In this document: positions 13,260-23,900 of the stretch, one piece after another
How the letters are laid out: each line of letters begins with the position of its first letter
Numbering within the stretch: the first letter of the stretch is position 1
From: Owenia fusiformis
Lineage: Eukaryota; Annelida; Polychaeta; Sabellida; Oweniidae
Direction of reading: 5' to 3'
NCBI GenBank assembly: GCA_903813345.2
Contig: CAIIXF020000008.1
Coordinates: forward strand, 28,212,005-28,276,004
DNA length: 64,000 bases
The notes under the pieces: generated by a model
Databases searched by the model: none
Seen by the model: only the letters and a program-made list of their open reading frames with translations
Told to the model about the DNA's origin: nothing
Position numbers and translations under genes: made by a program

Positions 13260-15240
13260 AAAATAAGAAATTGGGAGACCATTGTGCAATAATATATGGA
13301 AAAGTATATTCATAATGTACATGAATGACATTTGTGTATTTCAGATTTTTTAGTTTTTTGTGCAATAAGCCTGTGCAGAGGCACAGATTCCCAAATTTCT
13401 TTACTAGCCATAGTGGCTTGTAATGGAAAATACTTGGGAGCCAGCAGAAAAGTTAGGCGCCAACATTGTGGCTTGTAACCTCAATAGTTACAAGCCAAGA
13501 AAAAACGAATTAAATCCCCCATTGCCTCTTTATTAAGAGTTTTCTACATAGGCCCCGGGAACATGTATGAAATAGCGAGTACAGATGCATTTCCGGGCTA
13601 CAGCTATCAGTTTTTCTGTGTTGACAAACATGACTGTGCATAAATATACTATGATTACTCAACTGAAACCGCTAATCACGCCTGGAAAGACTCTTCATCG
13701 GCTCGGAGTCAGAGACCAGAACTTATTTCAATCGATTCGTTTTTTGGAAAAAAAATCTTTCCAAATATGAATGTCCATTATCGCCTTTCAAAAGCTCAGA
13801 GAGCTCATAATCACAGCCTATATTCTTGAAAACTTCAATCTGGTCTGATCTGATCACATTTCTACTCATTAAGAAGATATGATCAGCTAAAAACGATCAA
13901 AACTAGAGAAAAGTAAATATTTTTTCCAAATCCGTTTTGATGTTTTGGTCACATGACCACATGTGAAAGGTCAGAGGGAATGAAGCTGATTGGTCAAAGA
14001 ATTCATGATGAACTTTAAAACGGCGGTAAATTCAAATTCAAAACTAATCTGCACAATGATTGGTCAAATAATTCACATTGCTGAAAATTAATTAATTAAT
14101 TAACCAATCAAAACGCGAGACACAAAAAGGAGACAAGATATTTAAACTACAAGAGAAGGAATAGTTCCCAGAATACTTTGCGCGTCAATCGGGCCTATCA
14201 ACGATCTCAATTACATTCTTACCACTAAATTGATGCCGGGAAAGCACACTTTCGAAAAAATTGTAAATATCGATCAGCTGATTGAGCAAAAGCAGCATTT
14301 AATTCACGTGAAATCTTCGTCTTTTCACCAATTTTCACGATTGAAATGATAGGATAACAGGTATATTATAGTGGGAACTCTTGTACGCCAGGAATACGTG
14401 TAAATTTGATTTGTTTGGCGCCCGGGGCCAAAGTTAGGCGCATCTGGCGTCCTGGCGTGTGGGAATCTGTGGCTCTGAGCCTGTGCTTACTCGAGTCTCT
14501 AGCTTACAGCTAGATGTAACTTCATTGATTTCGTATGTACTCTAGAAAAGGTGCTACACACACCTACACGCACCTAGTACTCATTTTTTATGAATTTTAT
14601 AAATATTTTTAAGAATATTAATTATATTTAGGATGAAGCGTTGCTTGTCTGGATTTAGATATTTCAAAATTTCATTTCGGAGTTTGACACATGGTGACAT
14701 TTTCTCGCAGTAGCTAAAACTGGCTTCCGGTTCTGGACGTGAATAAAATGGAGGAAACTTTGAAATTATTCTCGCTTAAAGAAATCAAATATAACAATAG
14801 ATTCAGACGGGGATGTGAGCTGATTTTCTTCAAATCGTATACATAAAGGTAGATTTCATATTATTATGCCATATTTACTGTGCGTGTAACACAATGATTT
14901 ACAATATTCATAGTACCAAGGCAGCTCAATCTTCTACTCAAAGCCGGAATATAGACTAGAGAAGGCTTTGAACCGAAGTAAGCCAGTGCCATCCTGTAAT
15001 TTGAAGAATTTCAGCCATGTTAATCTTATTGAAAATAACATGGCAGAGAAGCATCCAAATATAAGAAGACACACACTTTATAAGCCAAACTAGAAGCAAT
15101 CCAAGATATACAAATGTCATTCATGTACGATAGGATATTTTTCCATATATTATTGCAAAATGATATTTTGATTTCATATTTTTTAGCTTTTACTAACGCA
15201 GTTAAGGTAACTTATAACTTAATCAAAAAATCCAAGATGG
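13260..15240. repeat. Dispersed repeat family R, copy 1 (split by a hAT-type insertion)
   Basis: The segments left and right of the element at 13,376-14,477 join into one copy of a dispersed sequence with marker phrases GCAATAAGCCTGTGC, ACTCGAGTCTCTAGCTTACA, GATGAAGCGTTGC and AAGCAATCCAAGATATACAA. Other copies are at 28,745-29,240 and about 40,300-41,135. No ORF or terminal structure was established. Confidence 0.55.
13376..14477. mobile_element. hAT-type non-autonomous element with perfect 8-bp TSD
   Basis: The left end is CAGAGGCACAGATTCCCA and the right end is the inverse, TGGGAATCTGTGGCTCTG with one extra mismatch. Identical AGCCTGTG octamers flank it at 13,368-13,375 and 14,478-14,485. 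CAG...CTG ends plus an 8-bp duplication are the hallmark of hAT elements. The interior has GTGGCTTGTAA and AGTTAGGCGC motifs but no transposase ORF. It is inserted into repeat family R, whose uninterrupted form is seen near 40,365. Confidence 0.8.
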
Positions 15241-16059
15241 CCAAAACCAGGAAGCACATGGCATTTGAGTATAATCTGACCATCAAAATTAATCTTTTCG
15301 TTGGATTTTCTCTCAAATTTTTAGTTCCACTTATCATTTATATAACCAGGCTCACTGTGGTAATGCAAATAGAAACAGTAAACATTTTGGAATGGGAATT
15401 TGAGTTCTCTGAAAATGTGACAGAAAAATTGACAAAAAGAGTAGCACGGCAAAGGTCCCTGAACATTTTTTTTCCTAATTTCTCTGAAACATCCCTTTAA
15501 TATAGCCCAAAATGGAAGGAGCTTTAGAATTTTGAAATCTCTCATACAAATTTAAAAAAATAGAAAAAAAACAATTTGAGAAGTGTACTTTTTTCCTTAT
15601 TTTGATCCCAATTTTTTCATCGGGTAATTTTTCAAATTTCCGTTGCTCCTTCGTTTTTGATATATGTTTGAAGTATATTTTCTGAAATGTTCAGATATTT
15701 TGAATCAGCGGTTTTTCACGGGCTACTCCTAGAAAAAAATCTTTTCAAATTCTTTAAACGGCACTTTTTTTCTCAAACTAAAGTTTTTTGTTGTTCTTTG
15801 ATGTCTTTGTAATGATTACAGTGCACAAGCATATGTGAAATAATAAAAACGACTTCTCAGGAAGAGTTTGAAAATTTCAAGATTGTGAAATTTTCAATTT
15901 TTTCTGAAAATCGATTAAGTTAACAGTCACCTTAAGCAGTGAAATAACAAAAAATAAGTGCCTAGCCAGTCACAGTTTAACTATCACCAATTTACACACA
16001 GCATATCCACAGAGACATGTAGCACTATGATATGAGATGAGCACTATGATAGGCCCTAT

Positions 16060-16995
16060 AGTATAAGTAATAAGGGTAATAACACTTCACTACTTCCGGG
16101 TTCTGTAAATGAAAAAATAAAAAAAACTATTGTTCAGAATTCCACAATAAGGGTCTCATTTTTAAGAAAAATTATTTAGCGGCAACATACGTGTCATTAT
16201 ATTACACACATATGCAATGGTATACGCTGTTCCAATTGTACTATTATTGTTCAAAAATGTGTAAAAGCATACTAATTTTAAAAATATGTCTGTCGAACGA
16301 TTCTCTGCCGCCATCTTGAAATAATGACGTAGTAAACTTGACCCGTCTGACCTTTCATAATTCTATATAGAAAGGGGCTATTAAAAATTATGTAAATAGT
16401 TAATAAACAAAAATATATATTTATCTTTTGTTTTTTTTAATGTTTTACTGCCCAAATATATTTTAAATCATAAATAGATATTATGAATTTCGATCTTCTC
16501 CGGGGTTCTGCAATTTGATTGGTTCAAAATTTACGTCATAATTATTCACAAAGATGGCCGCTAGAATTTGCCAAAATATCTACGAAATCAAATTTCATTT
16601 TTAAAACGGCAAAATAACATATTTTTACAGGCTGAACAGCATAAGCGCAGCATCCCTACAAATCTCTAGTGGGTCAATGATTCCATGATGACCAACCATG
16701 ATTCTGACAAGTTAATTGGCGAAAGATTTGGGGAGAAATCGCTATAAAGGTGAGTTTTGGTTGTATAGAACAGATAACGGTCGTTAGCATGGGTATCAGA
16801 AAGTAAAGAAACTTTTTTATTTAAATTTATCTAAATGTTAGGCAGTGACATTTATCTTACAGAAGAAAGATTTTTTTTCAAAATGAGACCCTAATTATAA
16901 AATTCTGACCAATAATTCATATATTTTTTTTACTTCCAGTTTTCGAAATTTGTCGGCGTTATACTCCTTCTCTATCTATATAAAGCCCCATATCA
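16060..16995. repeat. Diverged inverted-repeat element
   Basis: The block near 16,120-16,165, with AGGGTCTCATTTTT, is repeated in inverse near 16,880-16,930. The outer parts also match loosely, with ACTTCCGG against ACTTCCAG and a TATAAAGCCCC/GGCCCTATAG pair. It is probably an old foldback transposon. The interior, 16,180-16,860, has no recognisable gene. Confidence 0.4.
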
Positions 16996-17480
16996 GTCAT
17001 CATAAACAATACCATATAAGGTGCTACAAGATCCTGTGAGCATATCAGGTCCAACATAGCTAGATCCTTTGTTATTTGGAAATTGAGTTCAAATTTAGAT
17101 TCATTTTTAGTAAGTAGGTCAATAACCTGTCACACTGTAAAAAACAATCGTATCCAGAAAATCAATTTGCTATGAGAAGTAACTCTAAAAGTACATTAGA
17201 ATCGTTCAAAAAGTACCATTAAAAATTTTACAAAATAAAACTGAACAAAGAAATAACCGGAGAGTACTTAATTCAAATCTACCAGGTGTCATTTGTACAC
17301 TTTGACAGGTGTTGTCAAACTAGGCCATGCCGCCGGAGTTTCAAATACAATGAAAAGAACATCACAAAACATTATATTTCTCGAGAATTACAAAATGCAC
17401 AAAGTTATAATATATACCAGTATCATCTTTACATTATGTGAAAGAAAATGTTACTAATATATTTTAAATTGTTTACTTAC

Positions 17481-17580
17481 TTTTAGTAGAAATCAACAGT
17501 TAAACTGGAAAGACAAAGACCGCAACTTCGCGCCGATAATTGATTCAGAATGGAAAATGGAACACGCTCGTTAGAAATTT
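17481..17580 (-). other. DNPH1: Probable non-coding first exon of DNPH1 copy B
   Basis: Read on the minus strand, this stretch ends at a CTAAAA|GTAAGT donor (17,480-17,475) and carries a block containing GGCGCGAAGTTG and CAGTTTAACTG. An almost identical block with its own GTAAGT donor lies at 34,557-34,640, upstream of copy A. The similarity fades on the upstream side at about the same place in both. The inference is a conserved 5'UTR exon, with the promoter just beyond, spliced over about 17 kb of repeats to the coding exon at 595-448. The start of transcription is not defined. Confidence 0.55.
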
Positions 17581-17752
17581 CTAATTATAAATACACTAGA
17601 CGAAACATTTGAATAAAATTCCCGGGAGTACATCGTAATGCTTCTAAGATCAATGTGGCATCATATTTCATCTCATAAAACTTGTGTAACTGTGCCTGTG
17701 CTAATATCTGCTGTAAAATACAATGCCTATTATGTTATGTAGTGTATCAGGC

Positions 17753-17846
17753 CCGTAGCCTTTTTTTGGGGGGGGGGGGGTTGCGGGGGGGTTGCGGGGG
17801 TTTCGAGCCCCCCCCCCCCTTACAAAAAGCTGGCTACGGGCATGTG
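17753..17846. repeat. Short G-run/C-run MITE with GGCCCGTAGCC ends
   Basis: The ends CAGGCCCGTAGCC and GGCTACGGGCATG are inverted. The interior is a run of G tracts (17,768-17,804) followed by a run of C (17,809-17,819), which can form a hairpin or a G-quadruplex. Longer relatives occur in PGGHG introns at 54,335-54,505, 59,655-59,755 and 61,155-61,375. It lies between the two DNPH1 genes. Confidence 0.6.
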
Positions 17847-17849
17847 TAT

Positions 17850-20580
17850 TGACATTAAGGTAAATGATTACATCACAGGCTCAGGGAGAAGATTTAAATC
17901 CCCCTCACTGTGTTATGTATTTTTTTCTTACATTATACAGTGAGTATGGAGGAGGGTTAAAACTTCTTCCTGGGCCTGTGGATTACAATGATACCTATCA
18001 CACTTATTGACAGTTATAACTCTTCCCATGATGTGCTCAGATCAGAGAATATACCTTATAATATCTGAGCATGTTTCAGGTGAAGCAGAAAGATGTTTGA
18101 CGAGCATCAGAATGTGATTTGACAAATTAATTGGAGATGAAACTTTAATGACACTTGCTTGTTTTAATTCCTAATTTAGAGATTGTAATTTAGAGATTGA
18201 AAATGAAGATGTAATGTTAGGTGATAAAGTGCCTGCCGGGGTATCAGAATCAATGTTACGAAGAAAAATGTACTCGTAAAATTAGCATTAGCTGATAATA
18301 TCAGCTAAAACTGATGAATTTGATATCTATCAAATCAGTCGCTTTTATCGCTAAAAAATAGATAATATCAGCTAAATTTGATAATTTATGAAAACTATCG
18401 CATCGCTTAAAAAATTTGGGGTCTGGAGTCAATGTTATGAAGAAAAGGGCATGAGTGAAATTAGCATAAGCTGATAATATCAGCTAAAATTGAAAATTAT
18501 CAAAATCTGATATTATCTCTGATGCTAATTCAATGCGTGCCATGTATCAAAATTATCAAATTTATCGATAATTGATATTTATCTTTATCGCTAATTGATA
18601 AAATTTATCGCTAATTGATAAAAGTGAGTTTCCGCACCTTAGAAATGGGAAACTAGAACACAGACCAGGGTCTGAATCTAACTTCTTTTGGTTAACACTC
18701 TAAAGTGGTTGTTTTAGGCAAAAGTGAGCATCGATCTTTTTGTGCTTGATAAAAAACTAATACACTATATATTACAGGGGCAAGCCAGCGTTCAGTCAAG
18801 GAGAGTGGCCATCGTCAAACAACTTAGCGAGCCAAAGAAAAATTTTGAATTCTACAAACATTTATGCAACTTCCTTCAAAAATGAGCTAGAAATTAAAAA
18901 AAACATTTTAAATATATAAGCACAAATGCCAAAAAGGAAGGGTGACTAAAAACTTTAAGGAAACCCAACAAGAGCTCCTTTCATCTTCGATCTGAGGGTT
19001 CTATTTATTATAAGTTATGGGAGGACGTGCGTTCGTGCCCATACCCCACCCGCTGGCTACGACTACTATCAACACATAATTATGTACATGTAGGTCTGGG
19101 CTAAAACCACTTGTTAACAGAATGTTAACCTCAAGTTACCAACTCAAATCCTTCTGAAAAACAAAATAATAAAATTCAGTTTCCAATATTTAATTCTATA
19201 TAAAACATCTTTGTGTAAATATGTCAAAAATACAAAAAATGAATATCATGGTAAGATCTTGGCTTAATGACCAAAATATCAATCGGAATATAACCATCCT
19301 CCGATCACAGGGCTTAAAAATCCAGAACTTGTATATTCTCTCTTTTTACCCCCTGCGATAAGCTGTTACCATTTCCCCGATTAAGAACTCGCAATCTGAT
19401 TGGCTGTCGCAACACTGCGACAGAAATCATGTATAAGTCATTGCGCATAATTAGATCACGTGATTCAGTTAAATCGGGCGCTTCCAAATTGGTTATAGCA
19501 GGGGGAGGAAGGAGGTACGGATTCTAGACACCTGCTTAGGAGGATGGAATATAACATGAGCAACGTTGATAGTGATATAGATGAGATTAGGGAGCATTTC
19601 AAAACATCAATGACGGAAAATCTGTATTTTTCTACAGTATCAGCATAAGAGTTTATGTTCAACAAAATTTGCTCAAATAAAATTCCTGGAAACGGTGTCG
19701 GAAAGCTATAGCTTTTAAGGCTAATGACCCCCTCACCTATAACTGTCAAATACAGGTAGTTTCTGTCATCGATCTTTTGTAATGGAAACATTCTAAGCAT
19801 TACAATCTGTGCTTTATATCTCTGCTATATTTTACCCTGAAGTTTCTATTAAAAATCTAATATAAAAACTAACTTAACCCCAAATTGTACTTTTGTGGCA
19901 ATATGAAATTATGCTCACAGTCTCATAAACTCGAAATATGCGACTATACATGTAGTTGTCTATCCTGGGATATACCAGAGTTCAAATCATAATTATGTCA
20001 CTAATCAAGATGAAATAAAGTGGTATATGATGAAATATTAGAGCAAGAAGTTCTGGTTATTTACTGAATTGTGACTGGAAGTCATCATTGGTCCAAGGGT
20101 ATTTCACTTCTTTCCATATTTCTGAATTGAGTAATAAATGAAGTCCTTTGAATGAAGGATGACTGACAGTCGCCTATCCTAAGATATTTCCATATATTCC
20201 ATTCGCAAATGAAAATTACATGTCACACTACATACAATATACTTGTGGCTCACACTGGCAAATAGCAACCCAAATCCTTAGAATATATACTGTTTATACG
20301 TCCCTTTACTTTTGATGGCGTAAAATCGCATCTCAGTAAAAATATGTAAATCTTTCACAATTATAGATATGAGCAAAATACTAGTATTCAAATGTGCCTA
20401 AAAATTCCATGAATCAAAATACATTTTAAAGATAAACCTAAATTGTTAAATGACAACTAAACAAGTATTAATTACAACTCAGTTTATAAAATGTCATGTA
20501 AACATAAAAATAGAGATGAAGTTAAATGTCTTTCATGTCTAAATCATAATTTAGCCAGACATGGTAACTTAAATATACAT
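17850..20580. other. Intergenic spacer between DNPH1 copies
   Basis: About 2.7 kb separate the 3' end of copy A from the proposed first exon of copy B. It holds an AT-rich patch at 18,270-18,620, made of GATAA/TTATC words with the palindrome AGCTGATAATATCAGCT at 18,290-18,306 and 18,469-18,485. No other gene was recognised; ORFs here are short and without familiar motifs. Confidence 0.5.
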
Positions 20581-20588
20581 AAAACTGA

Positions 20589-20594
20589 TTTATT
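20589..20594 (-). promoter_or_regulatory. Polyadenylation signal of DNPH1 copy A
   Basis: AATAAA on the minus strand, about 180 bases beyond the stop codon of copy A. It is the first canonical hexamer noticed downstream and would give a short 3'UTR. Confidence 0.5.
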
Positions 20595-20771
20595 AAAATT
20601 TACACTGGTTTTCCGTCGAATATAAAGGAAGACAAAATATCTATATTACTATGTCTGTCTCTACAGAATATCGCTGGACAACAACTAAAAGTAAATAAAA
20701 CATTGGATTTTCTCTTCGAATTGATGCTGAACGTCAAAGGGTAATTGTGCACAATCAGCGTCAACTTTTGC

Positions 20772-20962
20772 CTACAGCGTCTCACCACCAACAGCTTCGC
20801 TAGGGTTAGCACCATTACTAGCCTCATCCTGAGCGGCTTCGGGGTTGATTCCAACGATAGTTTGGAAAAAGTTCTCGAGAAGAGTATCAAGCTCGGACTC
20901 CTCATAGTCTCGGCACAGGAAGTTCTTGTCGTTGTTAGCACCACGGATCATTGCGGAAAGTA
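20772..20962 (-). CDS. DNPH1: DNPH1 copy A, last exon
   Basis: Opens after ATTCCAG with LLSAMIRGANNDKNFLCRDY and ends in GGETL and a TAG stop (20,774-20,772). It supplies Ser110 of the active site and a Glu-rich tail. Longer antisense readings overlap it but resemble nothing. Confidence 0.9.
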
Positions 20963-23900
20963 CTGGAATTACATCAAATTAATTATAGGGGGTTTAGTAG
21001 AATTTGTGACAAAAAGGAAAGTGAACGAAAACAACATCCAAAAATAGTACCATGGATACTGGATTCAATATTTTTAATTTGATTTTCCGCAATACAAGTG
21101 GCGGCCATTTTGAATCTTTACGACTTGTATTGCCAAAACTTGTATACATAATAAGTAGTAAATTAAGGTATCTGTACAATATTAAATGGCTGGCGAGCAT
21201 TTGTGGAGTTATGACAAAAAAGAGCTGAAAACCTATTTTTCGCAATAAGAAAGGGCTGTCATTTTGAAACAATGTGGGATCTGAGACGATACCAATGGAA
21301 CAAGTGAGTGCTTTTCATTGACAGATTTATCAAGTTTGAAACCGTTTCAATTGTCGTGAATGATTTTGAATTAGCTACCAATATGCTGACAGTAGACGGA
21401 CAGACACACGAGTGAGACCCTATAGTTTTTAAACATGCACGCTGTGGAGTGTTTTAAGGTTATGGAGTGCACATAGAATACATATCAAAATGACCTCTTT
21501 AGGATTTCCATACAGCAACTGACAATAAATGTCTGAACAACAGACAAAAATGTTAGTCTGGACCAATGTGAGGTGCTTTACCCTTCAGTTTGTTCATTTG
21601 AACTCCCACTTTGTCTATCTATATTCGAATAGGAAGACTTCACGGGGTGTTTTACAACCATACAAAGGACAGACACTGGAAACGCATACTGTCCTTCTTG
21701 TAGGAAGAAATGGGAGACACGTGGGCAATTAGGTCACCAAAGTCATGTGAGCTAATGATTAGTACAATAACGTCATTTCGAAGGGCAATATTGGACCAAG
21801 GGCCGGAGGCCCAGGCCGAACGCCCAAGGTCCAATATTTCACTATATTGCCCGCAGAAATGACGTTATTAGTATTATTACCACCGTTAATGACCATGGCT
21901 TCTTACGCACTGAACGATATCTAATTTCCCGGGGAAAATTGCCGGTCATTAATTGCATTATTGACCGCCATTATGGACTGCAACTATGACGTCACATATT
22001 GCTCAGGTCGATATAGTAAAATGAATGCCTTCTAAACTAGCACTAAAACCCCTAGAACTGGCTAGGCAAGGTGATAATAATAGTTCGTTATTCTCAGACG
22101 ATAGCAAGAATATTGTCAGGGATGGACAAATGGATTGACATGCAAACAGACAGACGAGCAGGACAAATAGATGTGAGTGATTTCATACGACCCCCGATAC
22201 CGAGTGAGACAGGAAAATAAGTTAAGAGACAACTAAGGAGATTATTGCAAAGAAATACATACATTTGTCTGGTTGAGGTCTGTAAAGGCAAAGGACCTTC
22301 TTGTCCATAGCAACAGCACGGCCTAGTTCATAGCCCACCCCTAAAGATGGTTGAGTAACCTCCGCAACAACAGCTGGAATAGACCACATATTTGAGTCAA
22401 GTAAAAACATAAGGGTTATGTGCTGGGAGGTTTTGGATACAGGGTTTATTTATCCCAAGGGAAATATGTGTATCAAAAAACATATATTTCCCGATGGATA
22501 AACTCTGTATCCGAAACCGACCGTACATAACAGATGTATTCCATACGACACCTACAGAGGTTCTAGGTACATTATACCTCATAAAGTTCCAAAATTCAAA
22601 AACATACTTTAAGTTACGCATTAATTAAGTCCACAGGTAGTTTTTAAAGATTGTGAAATTTTCACACTCATATTTTTCTGGAGCAGATCAATGAATTGAT
22701 ATAAAAAGTTAAAATATAAAGCCTAAGTTTATTGAAATATAATTTTCATTTCGTGTATTGAGTAAAACGTTAATTGAGTTCGCTTTTCAGGAGCGAGATC
22801 GGGATGGATACGGCTTAAAGGTCCATGTGCAGTATGGCAAGTGATTTTAGACGGTCATATCTTTCACCTTTAGTACCTTCTGGGCATAAATAGTATTTAT
22901 TAAATTTATTTATTTTTATTTATTTATTAAATACAGTGGTTTCTATTAAAACAATAGGTTTACTTTCAAGTGAAGTCCACATGATAAAAAAAATAAATCA
23001 AACGAACGATTCGAAAAATTATAAATAGGGACCCCACGTCAACAATCTTTTCAAAATGCTGAACTTATTTGCTCAAAATCTAGTATCTTCTTTTTCTGAT
23101 TTTTATTGCATGAAAACATTATTCAATAAGGGGTGTAAAACATCTTCAAAAGTAGAATGGTATTGAAAGTCTAAAGTAGATATAAAATGTCAGGTATCAG
23201 GCCGGGGTGGGCGGGGGTGGGCAGATTTTCTGGATGTTTTAAGGTCACATGACCATGACATCATCCGGGGGATGATGTCATGATGTCGTGGATGTGTATG
23301 AATATGAATCATGATTAGGAGATAAGTTAATTGGATGGGGCTTTCATCTTAAATGTGTAAAAATGTTAGATAAGATGCGCATGACATCATTGTTATCTTA
23401 AATGGGTGAGAGATAAGATGCGCATGACATCATTGTTATCTTAAATGGGTGAGAAATGTATTTCTTGGACTGAATAGTAAAGTACAAAATAAATCCCTTT
23501 AATATTATTTTAAATTTGGTATAATCCATTAACAGTGTTTACAATTCTACTTTCAATATTAACCCAACATTGAAAAGAATCAATAATCCTATTGAGCTGG
23601 TCAAACAAATACTGTTCGCATAAAAGGAAAGAGAACTGGATTTTGGATTAAATATGTGTACAGATGAAAAGGTTTATTTATTTAAGTCATATATTGAATT
23701 GACCGTTGAAAAGGTTTATTTATTTAAGTCCTATATTGAATTGACCATTTGATCTTACTATACTTGATTTCAACAATAATGGTCTTTTAATGTAATAATT
23801 GAATGTTGACATTTAATTGTGTCATCACAATGTTAATCCTTCATATTCTAGAACATCTTTTGTTTACAGTGTTAATCCCCTTTTTCAAAAACAGATTATA

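Larger units (their letters stand above)
596..17480 (-). other. First intron of DNPH1 copy B (inferred), filled with repeats
   Basis: This interval lies between the proposed non-coding exon and coding exon 1. No host coding sequence was recognised. The first 150 bases past the exon resemble the equivalent intron of copy A (31,667-31,800), including the phrase TGATGTTAGACT. The rest consists of the repeats listed separately. The stretches 8,600-10,150, 11,880-12,720 and 15,240-16,050 look like diverged or single-copy intron with only short chance ORFs. Confidence 0.5.

Noticed and set aside
15114-15500. 128-residue open frame in DNPH1 copy B intron
   Set aside because: Low-complexity AT-rich reading with no family motif, a competing antisense frame over the same bases, and no splice context; treated as chance.
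20745-21047. 100-residue plus-strand frame
   Set aside because: Antisense shadow of the last DNPH1 exon, which has the recognisable LLSAMIRGA reading on the other strand.
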